Source of the DNA: Arachnopeziza araneosa
Taxonomy: Eukaryota; Ascomycota; Leotiomycetes; Helotiales; Arachnopezizaceae
NCBI GenBank assembly: GCA_003988855.1
Contig: QYAI01000012.1
Span: 1-64,000 of the forward strand
Length of the DNA stretch: 64,000 bases
Reading direction: 5' to 3'
This document shows, one piece after another, positions 19,461 to 30,463 of this stretch. The number at the start of each line of letters is the position of its first letter. Positions within the stretch are counted from its first letter, which is position 1. The notes below the pieces were generated by a model that saw only the letters and a program-made list of their open reading frames with translations, made no database searches and was not told the origin of the DNA. Both the position numbers and the translations under genes were made by a program.

Positions 19461-20219
19461 ATGTCCGACGACGACACCTACGAGATACCGCTACAAGATC
19501 AGAGGATCTTTGGCGCTGGTATCAAACGTAAAAGAATCAAGTTTGTTCCTTCATCAGAGTCATCGCTAGTTCCAACTCCCAAAATCATCTCGTCTGCAGA
19601 ATCCATCAGCAGCCGCTATCTTTCGCTGGTTCTACCAGGCGATAAAAAGGAAGCTCCGGTCGTTACGCCGGATATATCCTCCGACGCGTTGGAAAGTACT
19701 CAGCAAGCAAGCCATCAGGATCTTCCTCAAGACAAGTCAAGGTCATCGCAAACCTGCGAAATATGCAGGCTGCCCTTCTCATCCAAGCCCACACCAATAT
19801 CTAACTCTATAGATGGTGCTACAGTAGCCAAAGAATATAGCTCGAGTCACCACCCTCACGAGGCTTCGCTTGCGCACCAAGTTTGTCTAGAACACTCACA
19901 TCCTCCATCGCACCTTGACCGAAAGCGAAAGGGGTTGGCTTATCTTTCCTCCTACGGCTGGGACCCTGACTCTCGTACTGGACTTGGAGCTTCGGGACAA
20001 GGGATTCAGTTCCCTATTAAAATGATGCCGAAAGATGATAAGATGGGTATTGGTCTTGTCTTGCCACCGGAAGCAGAGAGAAGGAAGAAAGAAAAGCCAG
20101 CAAGACTAGACGCAGGAAAAGTTAGAAAGTTGCATGAGAAAGATAAGAAGAAATCCGAAAAACTAAGGGAGATGTTTTATCAAGCAGATGATGTAGAGAG
20201 GTATCTTAGAGGAGAATGA
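19461..20219 (+). CDS. G-patch domain protein
   Basis: A 252-residue single-exon protein, probably nuclear and RNA-processing related. The G-patch motif lies at about 158-198 (GLAYLSSYGWDPDSRTGLG, then GQGIQF...KMGIGL), the glycine pattern that docks onto DEAH-box helicases such as Prp43. Upstream, CEIC (99-102) with HEASLAHQVCLEH (about 133-145) could form a small zinc site. The N-terminal motif (QRIFGAGIKRKRIKFVP) occurs in fungal relatives of human GPANK1. The last 45 residues are Lys/Glu-rich. The Met at 19461 follows AAAG and matches MSDDD-type starts; the earlier ATG at 19419 is less likely. Confidence 0.85.
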   Translation: MSDDDTYEIPLQDQRIFGAGIKRKRIKFVPSSESSLVPTPKIISSAESISSRYLSLVLPGDKKEAPVVTPDISSDALESTQQASHQDLPQDKSRSSQTCEICRLPFSSKPTPISNSIDGATVAKEYSSSHHPHEASLAHQVCLEHSHPPSHLDRKRKGLAYLSSYGWDPDSRTGLGASGQGIQFPIKMMPKDDKMGIGLVLPPEAERRKKEKPARLDAGKVRKLHEKDKKKSEKLREMFYQADDVERYLRGE

Positions 20220-20682
20220 GCTTTGAGCACGCTATGATATCAGAGAGAGGCATGCAAAGAATGTTACTAGGCAATCCCAAGAATAACGCCAAATTTATTG
20301 GTGCACTATAATACCTGCCTGCTTTTGAGACTAAGTATCCTGCCATAATTGTAGTAACTTTATTTTTATTTTTTATTTTTTATTAAACAAACCCCCTTCG
20401 TGGCTGTCAATCATACTGTAAGGCTGTGATTCAGTAGCGAGGCTGAAAGGACTTCCAACGCCGAAATCTTGACAAGGGTCCGCGTGAGACTAAATTCGAA
20501 GCGGAAACGAAACAAGCCCCACCAGACTGTAATTCAAGACCATCTCCCTCCCTTCCAACTTGAACTACCAAACTGATTGACGACGCTCTTTCCTCCTGCT
20601 CCCTAAACATACCCAGCTTTCTATTTTTGTTCTGAACATCCACTCTTTGCATTTTCAAAGTCATTTACCGCGTGCTGCCAAA
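20220..20682. other. Spacer and sec1 promoter
   Basis: Contains an AT simple repeat at 20359-20385 (TTTATTTTTATTTTTTATTT-like), then the likely sec1 promoter and leader. Open frames on the minus strand are short and unrecognised. Confidence 0.4.
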
Positions 20683-23091
20683 ATGGTATCCGCTATTCAA
20701 GAACAGCGAGACAGTGAGTGTGCCACTTCCGGCGTGCGTTATCATTAGCTGAGCCTTGGCGCAGTAATACTAGATACGATTAAATCTATAACTCGAGGAG
20801 ACGTAAGTCTACAAGCCGCGATCCTCTACATATGCTCATTGTTCAACAGTGGAAGGTGCTGGTCATCGACGAAACGGTCAAAAAGGTAGTGGATAATGTC
20901 GTCAAAGAAGATGATATCCTTAACGAAAATATCGCGAGTATGTCTACATGAAATCTTAGAGACAACTAGACACTAAGCTCCACTAGATATTGAAAGGATC
21001 GAGGAAAAGAGGGAGATGAACCCTGATATGGATGCCATATATCTGCTCTCACCCCAACCGCATATCGTTGACTGCTTGATGGCGGATTTTGAACGTCGAA
21101 GATATCGAAGATCTTTTCTTGTCTGGATTGCTCTTCTCGATCCTCAGATGCGCCGGCGCATTGACAGCTCGAGACAGGCACAAGAACAAATGATTGGATT
21201 CGAAACTCTCGCGATTGATTATTTCCCGCGCGAATCACACTTGATTACATTCAGAGATCCATGGAGTTTTCCGATACTATATCACCCAGCTTGCAACAGT
21301 CTCGTCCGTGACCATATGCAGACCCTTGCGCAAAAAGTATGTTCTAAACCTAAACCTCCCAAAAATCAAGACTGACTGAGCCTTCAGATTACAGGAGTTT
21401 GTGTCTCGTTAGGAGAATATCCTAAGGTACGCTATTACAAACCTCGAAATCCATCACACGAAGCACATGTTCTCTGTTCACATCTCGCGCGGTTCGTTCA
21501 AGATGAGCTTGATGGGTACGCCAGCATGCATCCAGATTTCCCCCCTCAAACCACTCGCCCTACTGGTATCCTCATCATTACTGATCGATCCATGGATTTA
21601 ATGGCCCCTTTAATTCACGAATTTACGTATCAAGCTATGGCGCATGACTTACTACCCATCAAGGAAGGTGACAAGACACTTTACAAAACTATCGTCAACG
21701 AAGGAGGCGTAGATCAACAGGAGAAAGAAATGGAAATAGGGGAAAAGGATAAAATCTGGGTTGAAAATCGACACAGGCATATGAAAGACACTATTGAGAA
21801 ATTAATGAGCGATTTCCAGAAGTTTATTGACGAAAATCCACATTTCACGAATTCTCAAGCTGATGCTACGAGCCTGAGTGCTATCAAGAATATGTTAGCA
21901 GGACTACCACAGTTTCAAGAGCTGAAAGAGGCATACTCACTACATCTCAGTATGGCACAGGAGTGTATGAACATTTTTGAGCATCACAAACTCCCAGATG
22001 TTGCTTCAGTAGAGCAATCCTTGGCAACTGGCCTAGACGAAGACTTCCGCAAACCCAAAAATATTGCAGATCAGTTGGTAAGGCTATTGGATGATGAAAA
22101 CATTGGACCAGCGGATAGACTGCGGTTGATTATGCTTTACATTGTTTTCAGAGATGGTTTGATTATGGAAGATGTTCAACGTCTCCTCGCGCATGCTTCT
22201 CTACCTCCTCAAGATGGAGAAATCATCACAAATCTTGAGCTTTTAGGAGCACATACAACCAAAGCTTTAAAAGATCCTAGAACCATAGCACAACCTTTAT
22301 TTCCCAAGAAGACTTCACCGACCACCCAGAGCGAAGAATACGGACTCTCCCGATTTGAACCTATGTTTAAACTTATGCTCGAGGAAGTGGCAAAAGGAGC
22401 ACTTGATCAATACGCATTTCCCTATACAAGGCCACCTCTCGATAATTCAGAGGAACTAGCTGCCCAATCTCAAACATCACTACGGAGCGCGAAGCCAACC
22501 TGGGCACGAAATCGCATGTCAACTGTGGACAGTCGCCAAAGAGTCATTGTCTACATGGCTGGTGGAGCAACATATTCGGAATCACGTTCGTGCTACGAGA
22601 TATCAAAAAATAGCGGCAAGGATGTTTTCCTTGCCACGAGCCATATGCTCACCCCAGCTCTTTTCGTACGACAAGTGGGGGATCTGAGCGTTGATCGGCG
22701 ACGACTAGATTTACCTGTTGATAGACCAAAACCTAAAGCGCCATCCCATTTATTTGAGCGAAACGATCCTCGACCTCCTCCGATGGCTCCTGCTGGTCCA
22801 GGCCCTAGACAAGGTGTCGGGCTACCTAGCAGAAATCCTTTGCCAAATAACTCTACTCCGGCGCCTCAAATGGGATACAACAGCAGCAATCCTTATGAAA
22901 GGCCTGCTCCATCTCCACCTACTGCAGGCTTGGCAGCCATGAGCATGAATTCTGGAAGCGGCAGACCAATACAGCTCAATGGGTCTGCAGATGATTCATC
23001 GAGTAAGGGGAAATTGGAGAAGAAAAGTAAACATTCGAAGGAAGAGGGTGGCGAGAAAAAGAAGCGAGGATTCTTCAGCAGCAAGAAATAG
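20683..23091 (+). CDS. sec1: Sec1/Munc18 exocytic SM protein
   Basis: An SM protein that clasps the exocytic SNARE complex at the plasma membrane. Five exons: 20683-20713, 20765-20802, 20850-20937, 20987-21336 and 21388-23091. The four introns are 47-51 nt with GT-AG ends, and the total is 736 residues. The joined start reads MVSAIQEQRDIILDTI then KSITRGDWKVLVIDETVKK. SM hallmarks follow: PDMDAIYLLSPQ, FVWIALLDP-like strand, ITGVCVSLGEYPKVRYYKP, TGILIITDRSMDLMAPLIHEFTYQAMAHDLL and ARNRMSTVD...VIVYMAGGATYSE. After the SM core comes a Pro/Asn-rich linker and a Lys-rich tail ending RGFFSSKK, an extension common in filamentous fungi. It converges with the eIF4E-binder gene. Confidence 0.95.
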
Positions 23092-23511
23092 TTATCTTGT
23101 TGATGTTCTGGCTGATACACGGGTGTTTGTCTTACTGTACATGAACACGAGCTTAAAGGCAGTTATAGTTTATAGTTGGAATGAGTGGCTCCGGAAGAGT
23201 GGCAATAATCACCAGAAATAAAAATGCCGACAAAGCTCCTATGATTAGTGAAAAGCTTCAGCCATTAAGCGCCCTATTTCGGTTATCATTATGCTAAAGC
23301 ATAGCTATTCAGTATGAGTGATTTATTGCTAATCTGGCATGTACTTGAACAATCATTCGTGAGCACATTGTTATAGTAGCGCTTCCAAGAAACGAGTATT
23401 ACAATAAATTATCATTGCTCGTCAACTAGCCAGAGCTAGTCGATAGACTCATTCATAATGTACCATTACATGCATGCACACATTCATACCATAAGATCCT
23501 CCCTGTGGAAT
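23092..23511. other. Convergent 3' spacer, sec1/eIF4E-binder
   Basis: AT-rich 3' region for both genes, with an AATAAA-like GAAATAAAAAT at about 23215. No gene is seen. Confidence 0.35.
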
Positions 23512-25971
23512 CTACTGTCTTCTGAACGCACCTTGAGGTGGAGGGCCTCTTCCATCAAACGGAGCTCCAAATCCAATTCCTTCAGGTCCTTGAAAACCGC
23601 TCATTCCTGGAGGTAAGAAGCCCGGAGGTGGAGGATTGAAGAACCCTGGAGGAGGCTGCATCTGCATATTCCGTGGTGGGCCATTCATGATCTCTGGAGG
23701 AGGGAAGGTCTGCATGGGATATCCAGGAGGGAACATTTGTTGTGGCATGGGCATTCCGCGGTTAGGTCCACTTGCAAGACCAGGCGGAGGGGCGATGTTT
23801 TGGGCCAGTCTGTGTTGTTGAAGCGGGAGCTGAGCCTGTCGATCCCAGCCAAGATCTAGACCTGGAGGAGGAGGACGCTGAAGAATCTGTGTCGGTTGCG
23901 GAGGATTGCCAGGCTGTCTGTCAAGCTGAAGGGGTGGGCCACGTTGGAATGATGGTTCGTCGAAGAAACCTGGTGGAGGCTGAGATCTAGGTTGACGTTG
24001 AGCTGCATTGCGCTCTCTTTGTACGGCCTCTCTCTGTAGCTCTTGCTCCCGGTCCATCATTTGTTGTTGCATCTGTCGGTCAACTGTCTTTGGGGGCATC
24101 CTTAGCAAAAGCTGCTCTGTTCGCTGAGGATCTGGTACCGGTTTGGTACTCTGCATAAGGCCCATGAGAAATTCCGTGTTGGTATTGCGACTAGGCGGTT
24201 GATCCGGTCGTAGAGAAGACTGGCTCAAAGCATTCTGACGCTGCCCAACTAGTTCTTGAAGCATCTGTTCAGGGCGCACGGTTGGCTGACTTCCAGCTAT
24301 TTGACGTTGGTTCAGAAGGTCCTGGAGAGCCTGTTGAGAATTTCGAGTGCTAGGCCGAAGTTCCTCTGAACGGTCAGGTCGATATTGTTGGTACATTTCA
24401 AGGGGGGGGCCAGCGTTAGTTGGTGGTTTTTCTGATGCTGGGGGTTTTGGCTGCAATGATATGTTTGCCGGTGGGGTGGATCCAGGACCACTGACCGTTT
24501 GACGTTGAAGTTTTTGAAGTAATTGTTGGAAAGCCTCTTTCTCTGCAAAAGATTGGCTATTATTTTGAAGCAAACTCTCAAACCCACCCGGTGGGTTCGG
24601 CGGCAGAGCTGGCGGTGGTTCTGTCTGTCGTCGTTGAGGCTCATCTTGCGGGGTGAAGAAAGACGTAAATCGAGATGCTTTGCCTACAGCCTTAGACTTT
24701 GGAATCGCTTCTTTCTTAATTTCGATATTTGCATCTACCACAGGCTCGTCTTTTGGAGCAGCCCACATCCCAAAAAATTTGTCGGGTCCAGCCTCAATCT
24801 CTAGAGGAGTTTCAACTTTCTGCTTTTCAAAACCGAAGAAAGAAGCTCCAGTATCAGGCTTAGCTTCGTCGAGTGGTGTCTTGCTAGCTTTATCCTTGCC
24901 TTGCATCTCTTCCTTCCATCTTTGGAATTCTTCTTGCGTATGAGCCTGATTCTTCTCCTCCACAGGCTCATCCATCCATTCAGGTTCCCGGTCTTGACGC
25001 TGATCACGATCTCTGTCCCAGCGTCGGTCACCCCGATCACCCCTGTCAGCTCTTTCATCTCTCTCCTTTTCTCTCCATCCCCTAGTACGATCAACATATC
25101 TGTCGCCATTGCTGTTGCGGTCTTTAGGAGTTGGCGGCGCTTCACCGTGATTATTCTCTCTGTCCTTAAACCACGACTCTGTTCGACCACGTCCTGTCCC
25201 ATTCTTTCGATGGTCGCGGTCTTGGTCATGTTCTCCCTCCTTATCGCGTGAAAATGTCTCAAATCCGCGTTGCTTGTCTCTTGGATCTCGCTCTTCACGG
25301 TCTTTAAATCTCCTGTCATCCCTATGTCTATCGACACCCATGCGACCATTGAAACGCTCTGCACCTTCTGTGCCAAAGCTCTTTCTGGGTTTGACAGTGC
25401 TCCAACCATCACTATCTTGCTCGCCCTCTGGGCGCTTGGGACGCAAACCGTTATTTCGACCTTCTCTAGTTCGATCGCTTTCACTTTCTCCATTCTTACT
25501 CCTGAAATTGTATCGATCTCGAGAATCCAAATCACGAAGGGCTGGGCGATCTGTAGATTCCAGGGGTTTGCCTGAATTTCGAACCGAGGTTGCAGACATG
25601 AATGAAGTTTTGGGGGGTCCAAGAATGATATCTTCTGGATCTATTTTCATGGTGTTAGCTTATCTATCAAGCCAAATTAGTTGTTACTTACTGGCACTAT
25701 TGCGTGACATATGCCGCTCAGGAATTGGACGTCTGTTTGTCTGATCTAGCAGCATATGAGAGTCATTATTCTTGGCTCGTTCATTTAACGCTCTAGCCGT
25801 ACTACGGGCTGGGTCTGGAGGTGGCCTGGAACAAGTCAACGTGTACTCTTGTATAAAGGAGTGTGTGTCATACCCCATCCATTGTTCAGGAGGAGGGAGC
25901 CCAGCAGGCTTAACCACTAAAGGTGAGTCGCGTAGTCTTTTCAGATCATCTGGGGTATATCGTATCGCCAT
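23512..25971 (-). CDS. eIF4E-binding protein, 4E-T/Eap1-like
   Basis: Exons 25971-25874, 25825-25692 and 25640-23512 give 786 residues; the introns are 48 and 51 nt. The N-terminus (MAIRYTPDDLKRLRDSP, then GLPPPEQWMG) carries a Tyr-x4-Leu motif like the eIF4E-docking helix of 4E-T, GIGYF and Eap1, although the residue after Leu is Lys rather than hydrophobic. A long Arg/Asp/Glu-rich central region (about 90-240) leads to EPEWMDEP and EEFQRWKEEMQ, a block conserved in fungal members. The C-terminal half is Gln/Pro-rich with PPGFF, PPGL and PPPG repeats, consistent with granule-forming mRNA regulators. Likely cytoplasmic and P-body associated; the role is inferred from the docking motif. The ATG at 25971 is chosen over a GTG three codons upstream. 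Confidence 0.75.
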
Positions 25972-26744
25972 TGTCGGCACGATCTGAGTTGCCTACTATG
26001 TTCTCGAGGACTCATGGGCTGCTGAAGGAGATGGCAATCACCTGAGATTGTGATGCGACACGGTCTAGCAATCCAGGAACACAGATATGGTTTTCGTCGA
26101 TGCAGGTGAGGAGGCAATGTAAGCCTTCCACAGGGTGAAAGGTGAGCGCGCAACAGGTAAAGAGGAGTGGAAAGGGCTGAAGATAAAGTGGTGCCGTGTG
26201 CTTGATCCAAGTTGGAGGCGAATAGGATCGCGGTGAAGGCAGTAGTATCAGAGGCTGTGTTTCAATAGTAATCTGTGGTTGAATTAATTCGACTTGATTG
26301 TGGGGTGTTGATCTGGTTGTTGTTTTGAAAAGTTGTGTGTGGAAGCTTTGTTCTCCAGTTGGTCGTCAAGTTCACCAAAATTGAGGTTTGCGGTGCGCGT
26401 ATCAGGAGAGAGTGTGCCCCTATTTAAGAGCAAGGCATCTACAACCACATGCTGTCTACTATACTGAGACGGCTTTCATCAGACCTCCATTTTATTGTCG
26501 AGAACAAGCATAGATTTTGCACTGATATTTTAATAAGTCATTAACTTCTTGCGCAAAGGATGTTAACCTCTGTATGACTTAAGTATTGCGAGTTACTTTT
26601 AAGAAGGGGTGTACGGTCACTTAAATTCATGACCGACCAGCCCAGGACATCTTTTTCTCAAGGAGCTTCATAGATCATTTTATTGTTAGGGTATCATATC
26701 AAAAACTCGGAAGGATGTGCTCTAGTGTTGAAAATATACTTGAT
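25972..26744. promoter_or_regulatory. Leader and promoter of the eIF4E-binder
   Basis: A 773-base gap between two minus-strand genes. Its right end, next to 26745, is the urb1 3' region; the rest is the long 5' region of the eIF4E-binder. Open frames here (up to 89 codons) have no recognised similarity. Confidence 0.35.
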
Positions 26745-29700
26745 TCATTCCAACACGTCGCCCTTGCTCCATATTCTCACCCTCTCTTGGTCACACGACG
26801 CTAATATTCGTTGATCTAAGTTTCCTAAAAGAGATCTTCCAGCCAATGCATCCTGCACTTGAAGCCATGTCAAAGCGCTAAATCTGGTCACAAGCGTTGT
26901 GCTGCCTCCTTCAATCGAACTGGCCTTCGCGATTATCATGAGGATTTGTTCCCGTAGGCCTCGGCCGAGATGAAGATTGTAGTTTGAAAGCAGCTTCTCA
27001 AAAACAAGCCTCTTACGGTAGATATCTAGATCAATTTTCGAACGAAGACCATCCAGCATATAGGTAAGAAGCCAGCTTCGCTCTGAATAGCCGGCTTCAT
27101 CGAGCGTGGGAGCTTCATCTAGAATTCGGTGTATCAAGGGTACTTTGTCTATCTGCCAAGTAGGTCCTTGCGAAAGAAATTTGTTGATCTTGGGGAAAAG
27201 GCAGTGAAGTGGGTCTTTAAGCACACTTATCGAATGCGATGCAAATGCTGATATCACTGCTGGTAATGGTTGCTCATCCACCACTGTTCGGGCCGTCTCA
27301 ATCAATTCCAATATCAGTAGCCACACTTGATCTTTTTCCTCGTATGAAGAATCCTTTAACTTCAGCGCAAGCTTGGATAGATTTGTTAAAGCTTCTTTTC
27401 GAACACCGAGGTGGTTTGATGTCAAAAGCATTATCAAAGCCGCCGCATACCCGTCTTCAATCACTTCATCAATCTCCTTGTTCGTCCATTTTACCAAAAA
27501 ACTATGGTCTTCAGGAGGACTAGGAATATCGATAATAGAAATGAGATCTTTCGTGATTTCCTGATTAGCGCGTATCTCTTTGTCAGGCCCATGCATTGCA
27601 AAGGTCGACATCGTCTCCGGGATTGAAACTTTCTCAACAAGGTCAAGGGAGCCTTCGATAATCTTTCGAGATATTGATTCAGTGGGCGTTTCTGCAATGA
27701 ATTTTTTTAGCAAATATTTAATGACATCTTCATCTTCGTCGATGCTGAGAGATGCCGCTAGATATCGAGCAATCAAACGCGTCTTCTCTTCGAGCAGTAT
27801 TGAAGCACCTGATGAGTTCATCTGATAAGGCCACTGTTCTAATAATGTCAGTAGCAGCAAGCTTACTGGGCGGAAGTTCTCAGTCTTCAGTTCAGCATAA
27901 ATTTGCTCAAGACTAAATATATATTTGGCTGGAGTTGAAGCACATCGTGAGATGCAATCGTCCACGAATTCGTACAAGCCATCTCTATTTGACTTGTCTG
28001 CGCTGTTCCTGAGACTGGTGATGAGAGTGTCTAGGGATGACTTGCTTGTCTGTGTCTGGAAAATTTGGTTTTCTTCAACAATAGACAGGAGGACTGATCT
28101 TAACCTGAGCAGCGGAAGAGCAGAAGGGGCCTCGGCGGATAATTTAATCATTGCCATAAAAGGCGAGATAGAAAGTCCTTTGCTTTTGCTATACCATTTA
28201 ACACTGGGTGAGAAATGCGCGAACGTGAAGAGATTCTCCAATTCTAATGCGCGGAGTGCTCCATCTTCTGAGTCATACCTTGTCATATCTGACGATTGTA
28301 AGAATTCAGTGACAGCAGCTGATACACCTGAGTTTGCTTCCATTGCTACTCGAGGAACAATTTCGTAATAAAGAATAATTAATCTTGTAATCGCCTCTTT
28401 TTGGATTAAGTCTGTCTCTGACAAACGTCGGTAGGCAGAAATTATATGGCTGATGGCGGGACATCTCGAACAAAATATGTGCGCTATTCTGTTCGCAGCT
28501 TGGGTCCAGATAGACGAAAGAGAACCACTTGACGCTGTCTGATACATCTGCAAAACAGTTTGCAATTTTTGTAGTGCAACACTGAGAAGTCTTACAACAA
28601 AAAATGTAATCAGTGGATCTTGGGCGTGGTTGAGGCATCTAGTAAGCACTTTCTGGTTCAAAGGCCGGGGTAAAAGGTTTTCTAGCACTATTGACGTTGG
28701 AGGCGGAAGTCTGCCATACCGGTCCTGATGACCAAAGAATTTTGGAATAGCCTGTCGTAATGTAGCAAAAATGAAAGCAGAATACCCCATCCACGTCGCT
28801 GTGAGCTTGGGCTCAAACGAGAAGTCCTTCTTGCTGAAGAAGTAATCAGCAACCAATTCGGGGGCTGCTCTAAAGATCAATATGAGTAATTCGCTTTGCT
28901 TTATACTGGACCAAGGTCGTAAGTTTGTAATGAATTCGGATAGTATCGTATTTCGAACAGGTATCTGTTCTGTGAATTTACTCATCCACTCAACACTATC
29001 CAGCCCAAGGTTAATGTAAGCATCAGGACCCTCGCTGTTAAGAGTTTCATCAGGGTCAATGCCTCGAGGATAAAATCCCGATTGGCGAATAAGAACACCC
29101 ATGTTGAGAGATGTACAAGCCATTGTCAAGAAGTCATGGGCGATCTCATCAACAGGCTTTCTTTCTGGTACTTCCTCGTTTTCTGTTCCTTCCGTTTCTA
29201 CATGATCATATTGGTATAGAGCTGCAACACGCACCAACGCGGCGGTGTTAATGATTTTCGTTTTAGCATCCCGAGGAAGTAGTTCGTCCAGCATAATGTG
29301 CGTTTTTAAAACTTCGACGATATCTCGAATAATAAATGGAGGATCATCCCGAATATCTCTTGTCATGCCGGAAATGATATCCCGTTGATTGAGCAGTTCT
29401 TGTTTAGACTCTGATGGCAACAATTTGAAAAAAGGCAGCAAGAATCGCACTGCATTTGTCCGTACTGATGGTTTCTTAGGATCTTCAACCCCATTGCCAG
29501 TGAATCTAATGTTGAGATTACGTGCCAGTCCCTTGAATGTGAATTCTCGTGCACGAAAAACATGCTTTATGTGAACTCCGCCGTCGAAGATGGATACTTC
29601 TCGGAGAAGCCTTAGTACTGGAGATATCACGAAGTCTTTGTTCTTGCTTGCCAAAAGCCCTCTTTCCATAAGTTCTAAGTGCGGCTTTTGAAGCAGTGTC

Positions 29701-30204
29701 TTGCCCAATTTCAACCCATACTTGGACCAGTCAAGGTGACTGGAGATAATCCTGAACAACAAGGCAATGACAGCGGGAACAGCAGACATCAGACTATCGT
29801 TGTTCGATTGAGCTGCATACTCCCATGTCTTCAAAATATCTTGCAATATCGGGGCATCTTCCAAAGTATCCTCCAACGGTACTTGCGATTCGAGATATTC
29901 GTTAAGAATAGCTGTCTGGCGACCATTATTCTTGTCACTTGAGTTGAAACTATCCAGAAATACTTTCAGGTTTTGTATCGCTAAATATGATAAGCAATTA
30001 GCTAACAGAATGGGTCCAATGGGAAATTATATTACCATGCTTCAATTGGTTCGCATTCTGTTGAAAGGCCAAAAGCTGCTGTAACTGTTTCGCTGATTTG
30101 ATATCTACGCTGAGCTCTTGCTTTGGGCTGAATGAGAGTTTCTGACGTTTTAAGTAAGCTTGCGCGCCACCCACGACGTCTGATTCAGCCGGCCTTTTGG
30201 CCAT
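26745..30204 (-). CDS. urb1: 60S ribosome assembly factor Urb1/Npa1
   Basis: A nucleolar scaffold of the Npa1 complex that helps fold early pre-60S particles. Exons 30204-30036 and 29980-26745, with a 55-nt intron (GTAATA...TTTAG), give 1,134 residues. The N-terminus is basic (MAKRPAESDVVGG, YLKRQKLSF), then comes the Urb1 N-terminal block (SHLDWSKYGLKLGKTLLQK, then VISPVLRLLREVSIFDGG, then KHVFRAREFTFKGLARNL). The rest is helical HEAT-like repeat, including GVLIRQSGFYPRGIDPDE and the C-terminal WQIDKVPLIHRIL region. Yeast Urb1 is longer (1,764), but filamentous homologues are nearer this length. Divergent from iml1. Confidence 0.92.
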
Positions 30205-30463
30205 TGTCTCAAGGAGAATTGCCGTCTTGATGAGAATCGGCTCGTTGGCATCGCAGAATATTTCTGCAAGATCTTGACCGGATTAATGATTTTCCTCTTT
30301 TATCGCCCCGCATTTTCTGTTTTCGGCAGGCGGTCAAGGCGACCAACCGCAAGAGGCTGAACCTAATGAAGCCATCTCGGTCGCTCTCAACAACCCTTCC
30401 AACCAAGTTCAATGATGACTTGAAAATCCGTCCTGTTTCCTCGCCCAAGAGGCTTGAGCTGCT
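30205..30463. promoter_or_regulatory. Divergent urb1/iml1 promoter
   Basis: A 259-base spacer between start codons. It includes TTTTATCGCC at about 30298 and a Cys/Thr-rich strip before the iml1 ATG. The pairing puts a ribosome-assembly gene and a TORC1 inhibitor gene on one regulatory spacer. Confidence 0.45.

Noticed and set aside
24801..25622. 273-codon second minus frame
   Set aside because: Out-of-frame reading of the Arg/Asp-rich part of the eIF4E-binder; the other frame continues across good splice sites.
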